Source: JAJRZL01 sp964557855 (lineage in GTDB: Bacteria > Zixibacteria > MSB-5A5 > GN15 > FEB-12). From it: DNA of 64,000 nucleotides. Made by a program: the position numbers and the translations under genes. Shown here piece by piece: positions 27,990-35,438 of the stretch (the first letter of the stretch is position 1; each line of letters begins with the position of its first letter). Location: NCBI GenBank assembly GCA_964557855.1, contig CAZLBP010000009.1:51510-115509 (forward strand), written 5' to 3'. The notes beneath the pieces were generated by a model. The model had not been told where the DNA came from and did no database searches. It saw only the letters and a list, made by a program, of their open reading frames with translations.

Positions 27990-28409
27990 CTAGTTAAGAA
28001 GTATGACACAGTCGGTGGTGCCGTTGACTTCGAGGACAGTGCCGCGTGCAACATTGCCGCCGGCCGGGTCAGAGGCGACGGTCGGGGCTTGTTTGACGGT
28101 GCCGGCGGAGCCGCCGACAACGCGGTTGCCGATAGCGGGCACGGTGGCGGACACGGGAAGGCGGCAGATGCCGCCCACCTGGACGGTGGCCAGGCGTTCG
28201 CCGTCATCGGCGTCGGTCAGGGTCAGGCTGATGAGTTTGCCCAACAGCTGGCCGCCGTTCGTGATGGGACCGATTTCGTTGTTGGCAGTCAGCATGACCG
28301 GTTCGCCCAGGTTGGCGTCTTTGAGATCATCGACCCCGCCGGTCTGGCTGATCCTGAAAGTGGCCAACATGGGCGCTATGGTCTCCAGATTCTGTTGTCT
28401 GATGGACAT
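27990..28409 (-). CDS. Capsid decoration/cement-like protein
   Basis: The 139-residue protein lies directly upstream of the capsid gene (10-base gap) behind an AGGAGATA site. It is Gly/Val/Thr rich with small beta-strand segments (GEPVMLTANNEIGPI, ERLATVQVGGICRLPV, GNVARGTVLEVNGTTDCVILL). A decoration protein beside a major capsid gene commonly has just this size and a 'GTVL-x-V-x-G-x-T' repeat-like tail, as in cement proteins of the DUF2190/gpD kind. No homology search was made, so the assignment rests on gene order and composition. Confidence 0.6.
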   Translation of the reverse strand: MSIRQQNLETIAPMLATFRISQTGGVDDLKDANLGEPVMLTANNEIGPITNGGQLLGKLISLTLTDADDGERLATVQVGGICRLPVSATVPAIGNRVVGGSAGTVKQAPTVASDPAGGNVARGTVLEVNGTTDCVILLN

Positions 28410-28503
28410 TGGTATCTCCTAATTTCATTGTCGTTTCGTGACCGGGATTGTCTCCCGCCTGGTCGGGACCGGCGTCCCACAAGTTATCCCGCCCGTCGGG
28501 GCG

Positions 28504-28666
28504 TGTTAAAAAACCCAGGTTACCGTTGTGTCAGGTCTTGAGCCCGCGCCAGCGGGATTGTGACCTGACACGTAACTCGCCGGGAAGCAGGCGCGGCAGG
28601 TCACACGACTCCACTAACGTGGATTCGCAAGACCTGCCGCAACTTCCAATCGAGACATTTTCAACA
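28504..28666. mobile_element. MITE-like element, 163 bp, near-full copy 1
   Basis: The element is bounded by TGTTAAAAAACCC (28504-28516) and GACATTTTCAACA (28654-28666), imperfect 13-bp terminal inverted repeats. Inside are a long palindrome at 28528-28571 (GTGTCAGGTC ... GACCTGACAC enclosing AGCCCGC/GCGGGAT) and a second block GGCAGGTCACACGACTCCAC ending with GACCTGCCGCAAC. The copy at 31961-32122 has the same plan. No coding capacity and no clear target-site duplication are visible. Non-autonomous transposition is an inference. Confidence 0.75.
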
Positions 28667-28701
28667 CTTCATTTGTGTCGGGTAAAGTTACTCTGACGGA
28701 T

Positions 28702-28749
28702 GTCGAAACCCGACACGGCTGCAAGTCCGTCGCAGAGTGCAATTTTGAC
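28702..28749 (+). repeat. Family A copy with expanded loop
   Basis: GTCGAAACCCG is followed by an unrelated 20-odd-base loop and then AATTTTGAC, so only the outer arms match. It ends one base before the stop codon of the coiled-coil gene. Confidence 0.6.
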
Positions 28750-29154
28750 CTACCTTTCTTTTCGCGCCGCCTGGAGCTTTCCGGTCTGTCGTTTGAGGTG
28801 GCCGTAGCCGGCCGGAAAAGCATCGCGAAAGCGAGCCGACACGCGCCGGTACTCGCGGATGAGTTCCTGACCTGGAAGTTGGTCCAGCCTGTCAATGTAC
28901 TGCAGCGCGGTTTGCAGGCTGTCGGGCTTCCTTCCGGCAACCGCTATCGCTTTGGTCATGCCGCTGATGCGGTCGATGTAATCTTGTCGCAGTTCGTGCA
29001 GCTCTTGCTGCAACTCGTGCACTCGAGGCAGGTCATGGGTGACTTGCAGGAGCCATTCGCGATGTTGGTCGAAGTCGATGGTCGGCAGGGAATCGTCGGT
29101 CAGGGCGGCGACGAACTGATCGACATATTCGAGATGATTTCTATTTGGTTCCAA
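28750..29154 (-). CDS. Coiled-coil hypothetical protein of the head module, TTG start
   Basis: The 134-residue protein starts with TTG at 29154, chosen because an AGGAGG site lies 6 bases before it and no ATG is available. It is almost wholly helical and charged (DLPRVHELQQELHELRQDYIDRI), with no signal peptide. It sits between the protease-like and decoration/capsid genes. Virus head modules often carry a small helical scaffolding protein here, which makes scaffold the leading guess, but no family signature is recognised. Confidence 0.6.
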   Translation of the reverse strand: MEPNRNHLEYVDQFVAALTDDSLPTIDFDQHREWLLQVTHDLPRVHELQQELHELRQDYIDRISGMTKAIAVAGRKPDSLQTALQYIDRLDQLPGQELIREYRRVSARFRDAFPAGYGHLKRQTGKLQAARKER

Positions 29155-29188
29155 GATTGCCTCCTGGTTTGGCGAGTTTGCTTAAATA

Positions 29189-29510
29189 GCGGCAGATGTG
29201 GACATCTGCTGCAACATATCGCCACCCCCACACGAGTTTGCGGGTGGCCACGCGTGTGTGTGGTGTGCGACGTCATTTATTAATAGGGCTGTTGTCGGAT
29301 TCACCATCGGGTTTGTAGTGTTTTCGTGTGGAGACCGGACACACGCCGCCCTTCGCGAACCCTTTCAAGAGCACGGATGTCGAAACCCGAAGCGGGATTT
29401 CGACCTACGATTGATATGTACGTCGATCTGAAAATCGACGCACCACAACAGCCCCAAACGAGCTTGGAATGGCCACCCGTTGCCGGACAGGCAGATGTGG
29501 ACATTTGCCA
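29189..29510 (+). repeat. Repeat mosaic: families D, E, A, F, E, D
   Basis: From left to right: D palindrome GCGGCAGATGTGGACATCTG at 29189-29212; a degenerate E near 29218-29251; A consensus copy at 29379-29404; F palindrome GTCGATCTGAAAATCGAC near 29422-29439; E copy CCCCAAACGAGCTTGG at 29451-29479; and D copy at about 29488-29510. The whole gap between the protease and coiled-coil genes is filled by such blocks plus the shared motif listed separately. Confidence 0.85.
29291..29309 (-). promoter_or_regulatory. Shared upstream motif of head genes, copy 1
   Basis: GTTGTCGGATTCACCATCG (19 bases on the plus strand) occurs identically at 31324-31342. It lies 137-155 bases upstream of the TTG start of the coiled-coil gene. 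A shorter CACCATCGG match lies upstream of the portal gene at 34924. The function is unknown; an operator, promoter element or leader is possible. Confidence 0.5.
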
Positions 29511-29566
29511 CCCATAAACAACGAACGACGATGTCGGGACACTGGTCTTTCCGAGCTATAAAAGAA

Positions 29567-31291
29567 TCATCGAAAGCACTTACGTTCACATCGGCTGAAG
29601 AGAAACCGGTTGCGGCCGTTCATGGTGATGGGCTGTAGCGTGAATCTGCCGGTCAGGGCCCCGGTCAGTTGCAAGAGTAGGCCGTCTCCTCGTTGAATGG
29701 CGGATGCGATGAGCCCGCCTGCAGCCGTTAACGTGTCCTGGTTGAAGTTAATATCGCTGCTGTCGGAGGGATCGGCCACAAATCGAGATCCCTTTTGCAG
29801 GCGAGACACATCGAACTGGCTCAGCGAGAAACGTCGCACGACGCCGTCGACTGTAAGGCTGAAAAGAGTGGGGCCGTGTTGTGTATCCCGGAGCAATGAA
29901 TACACTGACTCAACCATATCCGTCTCGCAGTTGGCGCGGTACTTCCAGGCAGGCATGTCCGGACCGAGTTGCCCGGCCACCCAGAGTCGGACGCCATCAC
30001 GAGTCGTCATCTTTTTCGCAACGCCCGGTAAATCGACAATGTCGGCGTCGCGACGTCGCATTTGCCGAACGCGGTGTCTTTTTCGACCCGGCGCCGGGCG
30101 GTTGAACTCCGGAATATCATCCGAGAAAACATGGAGCTCGAAGCGACTCACGGGAGATGCTTTTCCCTGCAAGTACTTCTCTATGGATGTGACCGAGCAG
30201 CGTTCTTTTCCCCGGAAGCCGATCAGGTAGGCAAAGGTATCGTCGAATTCGGGTAAGTCGGCCGTGTCAAACTGAGTCAAAATGAGTTTATCGAGCGGAT
30301 GCCGGCCGTGGAGACGTACAATTAGTCCTCTATCCCCGAAACTGACTGTCGCCGGCAGGCCTTCATAGTAGGGCGCGACCACGTAGCGGCGGTTGAGGTT
30401 AAGCTGGAGCAGGGAATCGATCTCGGTTTCGGTTCCGGTAGAAGATGAAGACCGGGAGGCCTGTACATCGGCCGTGTATTTGTCGTCAGCTTCCCCTGTT
30501 GTAGTGGAGATTGCTTCGTCGTCCGGCAAAGAGGACTCCTCGCAATGACACGCCCGGGGTTCTTCAGCGCTTTGCGAGGCGACTGTCGCCCGGTCGGCGG
30601 GGTCAAGCCCCGCCGCCACGCGGGACTGAGTTTTTCGGGGTGATTCTTTCCTGGCCGGATCGGAATTATCCGGGTCCTGATTTTCCTCGGTGTTTTTCAG
30701 TTCTTTCGATATGGACGTGTCCGGGACGGCGCCTCGGTAGACGAGCGACGTTTCCAGGACACGTTCGATCCGGCGGTAGTTGAAATAGCACCGGCTGTCA
30801 TCGTACGACTGGAACGGTTCATGGTCGCAGGTGCGGATGTCTTTGCCACAGACGGAGCATTCCGGCAGGAGGAAAGAAAAGCCGATCGAACACTCCTTGT
30901 AGATGCCGCCATCGATATTGTCCTTCAGGGTCTCGGCGCCGTGTGACTTCCTGAGCCAGTAGAAATAGCTCTTGATCCACCGGCGGTTGTCCTTTTCGAT
31001 GATCACGGCGTGGAAGTTGCGCCCGATGGGCAGTTTGTCTTTCCGGTGCCCGACCATGACCGGGGAGTCGATCAACAGTGAGCACAGTGTCTCATATTCT
31101 TCGACCGGGAAGCGTCCGCCGAAGCTGTTGACCTCGTCGGAGACGACATACATGGCGCGGACGTATACGTCGTTCTTTTCAACGTGGGTGGGGGGATTGA
31201 TGTTGGTGTTGATCAGCCGAATGAGCTCCGATGATATGCGGTCGGACGGTTCGGCCAGTCTGGCGGTAATTCGACCAATTCCGGCTTGCAT
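29567..31291 (-). CDS. Prohead protease-like N-terminus fused to a large unknown C-terminal region
   Basis: I start at MQAGIGRITARLAEPSD (31291), where a GGAGG site precedes the ATG; the upstream in-frame extension overlaps repeats and the divergent promoter. The 574-residue protein has an N-terminal part (about 1-195) with the layout of HK97-family prohead proteases: VRAMYVVSDEVNSFGG, then SPVMVGHRKDKLPIGR, where the His could be the catalytic one, then IDGGIYKECSIGFSF and RVLETSLVYRG. A Cys-rich stretch (CSVCGKDIRTCDH) may bind metal. A low-complexity linker (about 195-285) separates the remaining 290 residues, which are beta-rich and unidentified. A catalytic triad was not confirmed, so 'protease' is tentative. 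Confidence 0.6.
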   Translation of the reverse strand: MQAGIGRITARLAEPSDRISSELIRLINTNINPPTHVEKNDVYVRAMYVVSDEVNSFGGRFPVEEYETLCSLLIDSPVMVGHRKDKLPIGRNFHAVIIEKDNRRWIKSYFYWLRKSHGAETLKDNIDGGIYKECSIGFSFLLPECSVCGKDIRTCDHEPFQSYDDSRCYFNYRRIERVLETSLVYRGAVPDTSISKELKNTEENQDPDNSDPARKESPRKTQSRVAAGLDPADRATVASQSAEEPRACHCEESSLPDDEAISTTTGEADDKYTADVQASRSSSSTGTETEIDSLLQLNLNRRYVVAPYYEGLPATVSFGDRGLIVRLHGRHPLDKLILTQFDTADLPEFDDTFAYLIGFRGKERCSVTSIEKYLQGKASPVSRFELHVFSDDIPEFNRPAPGRKRHRVRQMRRRDADIVDLPGVAKKMTTRDGVRLWVAGQLGPDMPAWKYRANCETDMVESVYSLLRDTQHGPTLFSLTVDGVVRRFSLSQFDVSRLQKGSRFVADPSDSSDINFNQDTLTAAGGLIASAIQRGDGLLLQLTGALTGRFTLQPITMNGRNRFLFSRCERKCFR

Positions 31292-31323
31292 AGTTCCTCC
31301 ATAAGTTGCTTTACTGACCGGGG

Positions 31324-31342
31324 GGTTGTCGGATTCACCATC
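31324..31342 (-). promoter_or_regulatory. Shared upstream motif of head genes, copy 2
   Basis: The same 19 bases as at 29291-29309, here 33-51 bases upstream of the protease-like gene's ATG. On the minus strand it reads CGATGGTGAATCCGACAAC and contains ATGGTG, which opens a short frame overlapping the gene start; there is no ribosome-binding site for it. Confidence 0.55.
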
Positions 31343-31474
31343 GATGTTGTGGCGATTTTGTGCAGGATGTTGCCAGAGATTGCAGAGAAACGTTCCCGAC
31401 GCCGGCGGGCATGAGTTGCCGTAATTTGTTGCTGTACAAACAAGTAACCGTAGTGGAAACGAGCGCCGGCGTTT

Positions 31475-31490
31475 GGGCATGGGCTTTGCT
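31475..31490 (+). promoter_or_regulatory. Sigma-54 (-24/-12) promoter of PEP-CTERM gene 1
   Basis: GGCA at 31476-31479 and TTGC at 31486-31489 are spaced so that the GG and GC dinucleotides lie 12 bases apart, the invariant geometry of sigma-54 promoters. The predicted start is about 31501, giving an mRNA leader of about 60 bases before the ATG at 31563. The other PEP-CTERM gene has the same element. Confidence 0.6.
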
Positions 31491-31562
31491 CAAAAAGTGC
31501 CAGAAGTGATTTACGACAGCCCTTCGAATTGAAGGGGGCAACAGGTTCAAGGAGATTGACCT

Positions 31563-31841
31563 ATGATTATGTATAGACGCCGCCGTTCCCAACCGCTCAA
31601 ATGGGTGATAGCGTTGATTATCTTTATTCTGGCGATGACGATAACGTTTGACGACGTGTCGGGAATCAATGTGCCAAAATCCGGCAACGCCAGCGCTGAT
31701 CAGCAGAGTGAAGTCTATGATCAGCCGGGGAATGAACAGACTTCGGGCAAGAATGCACCGGGGATTCCCGAGCCGGGGACGTTGATCCTGGTGGGGGTCG
31801 GGATAGGAGCGATGTATATCCTGCGGCGGAGAAAAATGTAA
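31563..31841 (+). CDS. Short PEP-CTERM protein
   Basis: The 92-residue protein starts behind an AAGGAGA site. It has a basic N-terminus and a hydrophobic segment (about 13-27, signal anchor or signal peptide) and then a short polar middle rich in Ser/Asn/Gln. It ends with the full PEP-CTERM signal: IPEPGTLILVGVGIGAMYIL followed by RRRKM. Such signals direct sorting by an exosortase, which cuts near the PEP and moves the protein to the outer surface, usually linked to exopolysaccharide. The mature protein would be only about 45 residues and has no recognised domain. It is the only plus-strand gene in the head module, between the terminase and protease-like genes. It has its own sigma-54 promoter and terminator. 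Confidence 0.8.
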   Translation: MIMYRRRRSQPLKWVIALIIFILAMTITFDDVSGINVPKSGNASADQQSEVYDQPGNEQTSGKNAPGIPEPGTLILVGVGIGAMYILRRRKM

Positions 31842-31869
31842 CCTCTCTTCCCATTCCTTCACCCTTCCG

Positions 31870-31907
31870 CGCCTTTTGAGACCACCTCCCTCAAAAGGCG
31901 TTTTTTT
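31870..31907 (+). terminator. Rho-independent terminator of PEP-CTERM gene 1
   Basis: CGCCTTTTGAG at 31870-31880 pairs perfectly with CTCAAAAGGCG at 31890-31900 over a 9-base loop, then seven T residues. It lies 29 bases after the stop codon. Confidence 0.93.
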
Positions 31908-31960
31908 GTTGGGGGGGAGGTCACATTGGCTTCTTGACGCGTGTCCCACCTTTTGGGGAG

Positions 31961-32122
31961 TGTTGAAAAACCCAAGTGCTGTTGTGTCGGGTCTTGAGCC
32001 CGCTTTAGCGGGATTGTGACCCGACAAGTAGCTCGTTGGCGCGCGGCAGCGGCAGGTCACACGACTCCACCAACGTGGATTCGCAAGACCCGCCGCAACA
32101 GCCGGGTAAGGGTCTTTCAACA
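31961..32122. mobile_element. MITE-like element, 162 bp, near-full copy 2
   Basis: TGTTGAAAAACCC (31961-31973) and GGGTCTTTCAACA (32110-32122) are terminal inverted repeats with 12 of 13 positions complementary. The interior carries the palindrome GTGTCGGGTCTTGAGCCCGC at 31984-32026 and the block GGCAGGTCACACGACTCCAC to CCGCCGCAAC, in the same order as copy 1. No ORF of its own. It sits between the terminator of the PEP-CTERM gene and the terminase stop. Confidence 0.8.
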
Positions 32123-32216
32123 AGCCCTTTGGGTGGGTTTCCAAGATTATCGAGAATACAGTTCATACTGATTGATGGAATTCACAGTATCCGATTTGAA
32201 AGGCGGGTACCCCTGC

Positions 32217-32242
32217 GTCGAAACCGGAAGCGGGATTTCGAC
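32217..32242 (+). repeat. Family A palindromic repeat (one mismatch)
   Basis: GTCGAAACCGG-AAG-CGGGATTTCGAC, 20 bases before the terminase stop codon in genome order. Confidence 0.9.
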
Positions 32243-32261
32243 CTACGCTCTCCGGTCTGTG

Positions 32262-33617
32262 CTAGATGCGGCCCACGCGCGGCAGAGGCGTGATATCTGA
32301 ACGGCGGCGGAGCGGGTGCAGGGCCAGGCCGAGGGCCATGAGAGCGTCGCATTCGTTGTTGTCGTCCCAGCAAGCCGAGCGGAGTTCGTCCTCCAGTGAC
32401 CACGTTTTGCCGGGACCGTCGGGCAGTTCCCAGCGGTCATAGAAGACGTCCTGGCGTGCATGCACCAGTTCAACGTTAGTTAACAGCTCCGCTTTGGAGG
32501 CGGGTGTGAACAGGAAGCAGGTCGGGTTGAATTCACGCAGTTGCTCGGCGATGACATCGCCGAGACCGGTCGCGTCGATGACCAACCGGCCGGGATACAT
32601 CATCTGACGCTGCTTGATCTTCTCCAGTACCACCCGCCATTCAAAGAGGCGCAGCCTGGTTAATTCTACCACGATGGCTATGTTCTCAATAATGGCAACC
32701 GTGATACCTACGGTGGCGGTGCGTTTGCGGGCCAGGTCCCAGCCGGAAATGAAGCAGATCGAGCCCTTCGATTCAGAAGAGAGGATCTCATCGAGCCTGT
32801 CCCGGTGCGGGCGATATCCGGCCAGGGCGCGATCGATGTATTCGCCTATCAATATTTCACCGCCGGCATCGACAAATTCGCCCATGATGTTCTGCTGGAT
32901 GCGGCGGTCGGTGAAGTACTTCAGGCGGTCATCGAGGAAGTCGCGCGAGATGTAGCAGTTCTGGCGGCTGTCACCGGATTGTACGTAACCGGGCCGGCCG
33001 CCGTCCACAATCTCGCGGGTGCGGCGGTAGAACCAGTTCTTGCCATTGGGCGTGGAAACGAGATCAAGGCGGCCCTCGCGGTCGGCCAGGCGCATCTGAA
33101 TGATCTCTTCCACGACGTATTCCGGATCGGTCTCGAACGCGACCTCATCGAAAATGAAGAGGTCGTAATCGTTACCGAGCAGATATTCGCCTCGATTTTG
33201 CGTGGAGCGGGCCTCGATGCAGGCGCCGTTCATGAAAGTCAGCTGCGGAAACGGCGTCCGCACCAGAGAAGCGACCAGCGACTCCATTATGGGTGACTGC
33301 CGCACGAGCCGGACCGCCTGGTTGAAGGTGATGTTGGCCTGGTCCTGGGTGATGGAGGCGGTCACAATACGATAGTGGCCACATCGGTCATACATGAGTT
33401 TCCGGGGCCGATAAACGGCCCGGTGCACGGCTTTGACCGCCGAGACAAATGACTTGCCCCAACGGTTACCGGTGACGAGGACATTTTCACCCGCGGTGGA
33501 TTTCTCCAGCCATTCTTTCTGGCCGGGATGGAGTGTGACACCCAGGACGGCGTCGGCAAAATAGGCTGGATCAGTTAGTCCTCGTTGCCAATCGACACAG
33601 GTGTAGTCGGTTTCTAT
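32262..33617 (-). CDS. Terminase large subunit, apparent ATA start
   Basis: The reading frame runs from the end of the portal gene and encodes about 451 residues, the usual terminase size. The Walker A motif GNRWGKS is at about 50-56 and Walker B LFIFDE at about 153-158. The C-terminal nuclease half has SGWDLARKRTATVGI, VIDATGLGDVI and ECDALMALGLAL, which hold the usual acidic residues. No ATG, GTG or TTG exists in frame before the Walker A motif. The first GTG is at 33428, after it. The only position with a good site is ATA at 33617, 5 bases after GGGAGG and overlapping the portal stop as ATAG. The motor would translocate DNA into proheads and cut it. Confidence 0.88.
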   Translation of the reverse strand: METDYTCVDWQRGLTDPAYFADAVLGVTLHPGQKEWLEKSTAGENVLVTGNRWGKSFVSAVKAVHRAVYRPRKLMYDRCGHYRIVTASITQDQANITFNQAVRLVRQSPIMESLVASLVRTPFPQLTFMNGACIEARSTQNRGEYLLGNDYDLFIFDEVAFETDPEYVVEEIIQMRLADREGRLDLVSTPNGKNWFYRRTREIVDGGRPGYVQSGDSRQNCYISRDFLDDRLKYFTDRRIQQNIMGEFVDAGGEILIGEYIDRALAGYRPHRDRLDEILSSESKGSICFISGWDLARKRTATVGITVAIIENIAIVVELTRLRLFEWRVVLEKIKQRQMMYPGRLVIDATGLGDVIAEQLREFNPTCFLFTPASKAELLTNVELVHARQDVFYDRWELPDGPGKTWSLEDELRSACWDDNNECDALMALGLALHPLRRRSDITPLPRVGRI

Positions 33618-34852
33618 AGTATCCTCCCGACCTGTTCGGCGGCGGTTTCTTTGTCGATGAGTCCGGCCTGATAGATCTTGATGATGTTGTCGACTCGGCT
33701 GGATTCAACCGAGGCGCGGTCGCCGGCCTGATACGGGAAGGTGTTGTCGAATTCGTAGGCGCATTTGACGTTAATGCCGGCCAGGGCGAGATCAATCGAG
33801 GCGATCCATTCCAGAAAGTGAGCCACTTCGGCCTGAACCGTGCGAATCTGGCGCATGACGAGATCGAACTTGAAGCCGGACCAGGAGCTGGTAGCGCCAT
33901 AAGAGTAACCGAGCAGGAACGGCGCCAGGTTGGTGCCGGTGCAGATTTCCTCGACCATGGCACGGTGATGCAGAAACCAGCTGTTGGTGACGGTGCGGAC
34001 GTTTTCCGGGCCGATGTAATCAATCGAAACATTGTCCCAGGTGACCGGGTTTTCATCGACATCACACGTCCGTATCATCGAGACGGTAGCATCGAAATAA
34101 CTGTTGATGCGGTCGATATAGGCCTGATCGGATTCGCCGGAAATTCTCTCGGGGGGCGTGATCTTGACATGCAAGCGATGGTAGCCGGAATTGTGGTTGG
34201 TGCGGCGCATGTCATCCACCAGTTGCTGTTCGATGTAGGCTACGAATGGCACCGACTTGAGTATTGATCGACCAAGCGGCGAGTTGGTCTCTCCCCCGAG
34301 TGGTATGAGATAGAAATCGGGGCGGTCGAGATTGAACGAGCGGTCGCCGGTTTCGTACACGAACAGCCGTCGGTTGCCTTGGTATTCCTCGCTGATTCCA
34401 GATGAGTCGATCGGGATGAAGCGGTCGACGCCCGAGGCGTCTTTTTTGACCGTGAGGAAGCCGGCAAAGGTACCGTCGCGGTAGAGGGAGCTAAACAGAT
34501 CGGCGAGGAATGAGGATTCGCCGGACGGAGAGCCGAGATCGGTGCGGTACAGGTTGTTCATCAATTGACTGAGGCGGTTCTCGGCGCGCCGTTCGACGGT
34601 TTGGTTGGGGCTTTCGAAGATTCTGAAGCGGCCCGGGGCGGCTGACAGTCCGGCCCAGGTCCAGACGCAGGAGCTGACGACCGGTATGGAATCGGTCAGA
34701 AAGCGATACAGAAGAATCCGGTAGCGGCCGGAGTAGATATCGCGTTCGCTTAATTTGAGCATTCCCTGCAGTTTGTCCAGGGTCCGCAATGAGCCTTTCG
34801 CCGACGCAGTGGTAGCGGCCGCCAGTTGGTCATGGGTGATGATTTGTGGCAT
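33614..34852 (-). CDS. Portal protein
   Basis: The 412-residue protein starts behind a GGAGGTAAA site. It is the size of typical dodecameric portal proteins. It contains PVVSSCVWTWAGLSAAP near the start, a beta-rich stem region with LIPLGGETNSPLGRSILKSV (about 195-215), and the crown/wing helices (MVEEICTGTNLAPFLLGYS, then FDLVMRQIRTVQAEVAHFLE). The motif G-x-S-x-L-x-x-x-x-P (GRSILKSVPF) followed by a long amphipathic helix is characteristic of the DUF935/SPP1-like portal group. Its stop codon overlaps the presumptive start of the terminase gene, and it is the first gene of the module. It forms the DNA entry pore at one capsid vertex. Confidence 0.82.
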   Translation of the reverse strand: MPQIITHDQLAAATTASAKGSLRTLDKLQGMLKLSERDIYSGRYRILLYRFLTDSIPVVSSCVWTWAGLSAAPGRFRIFESPNQTVERRAENRLSQLMNNLYRTDLGSPSGESSFLADLFSSLYRDGTFAGFLTVKKDASGVDRFIPIDSSGISEEYQGNRRLFVYETGDRSFNLDRPDFYLIPLGGETNSPLGRSILKSVPFVAYIEQQLVDDMRRTNHNSGYHRLHVKITPPERISGESDQAYIDRINSYFDATVSMIRTCDVDENPVTWDNVSIDYIGPENVRTVTNSWFLHHRAMVEEICTGTNLAPFLLGYSYGATSSWSGFKFDLVMRQIRTVQAEVAHFLEWIASIDLALAGINVKCAYEFDNTFPYQAGDRASVESSRVDNIIKIYQAGLIDKETAAEQVGRIL

Positions 34853-34923
34853 CGGTTTTTACCTCCGTTGTTGTGGTGATTGATTTGTAATCCCCTTTTT
34901 TTAGGAGGCAGCAATACCGCATA

Positions 34924-34932
34924 CACCATCGG
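34924..34932 (-). promoter_or_regulatory. Shared upstream motif of head genes, copy 3 (partial)
   Basis: CACCATCGG followed by TTTTGTAG, 72-80 bases upstream of the portal ATG. The first nine bases and the following GTTTGTAG-like tail match the copy at 29301-29317, but the GTTGTCGGATT part is not conserved. Confidence 0.35.
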
Positions 34933-34979
34933 TTTTGTAGGGAAATTGCGGGAAAGTGTCAGAGGCCCATAGTGCGGGA

Positions 34980-35215
34980 ACGAGGCCAGAGAGATTCAAA
35001 GTGGCGTCAGGTGACCCCACCTCGCGCCCGATAGGCGTTCCCAAATCCAATTTGGAAACGAGGAAAATTCGGTAACGAGGGGCGGCACGGCATTGTAGGG
35101 GCAACCCATGTGGTCGCCCGACTGAAGGGTAACCACGTTGGGTCACTCCTACATCTGCCCGCTGCACGAGAATACTCGCGCACCGCAAGCGGTGCGCCAC
35201 CGGGCCTGACCAAAG
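34980..35215. repeat. Intergenic region with short palindromes
   Basis: A small inverted repeat TTCCCAAATCCAATTTGGAA lies at about 35039-35058 (family G, seen again near 45588). Further GC-rich inverted blocks are GGGCAACCC/GGGTAACC near 35100-35135 and GCACCGCAAGCGGTGC at about 35178-35193. No gene is visible in 34853-35230. Confidence 0.55.
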
Positions 35216-35230
35216 AGCGCATTCCGGGCA

Positions 35231-35432
35231 AAAAAACAGGGCAGGATCAGCAGTGTGGATCCTGCCCAGTGCAGGGCTGTCTCGTCAAGAGACTAAGGGG
35301 GCTTTTCTATACCCGAGGGGTCCGTTGTGTTGTCTCGGTGTCATTTCTTCGGACACCATCGGGCTTCTAAGTCTTAAATGACTTTGTTGTCCTTACGTTC
35401 CCAAGTATCGGGAAAAACCAGCCATACGCAAT
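35231..35432 (-). ncRNA. Candidate small RNA, about 200 nt, between promoter and terminator
   Basis: On the minus strand a good promoter (35466-35439) is followed after about 200 bases by an intrinsic terminator. GGGCAGGATC and GATCCTGCCC pair (35267-35239) across 9 bases, then a 2-base gap and seven Ts (35236-35230). No ribosome-binding site with a plausible ORF lies between them. The transcript contains the CCCGATGGTG motif also seen upstream of head genes. No known RNA family was recognised. Confidence 0.4.
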
Positions 35433-35438
35433 GCGCAT

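Noticed and set aside
31335..32144. A 269-codon minus-strand frame
   Set aside because: It runs through a MITE-like element, a terminator and the PEP-CTERM gene on the other strand, with no start signal.
21580..34852. An intact prophage with att sites
   Set aside because: No integrase, no direct repeats at the borders, no lysis or replication gene was seen; only a head module is present.
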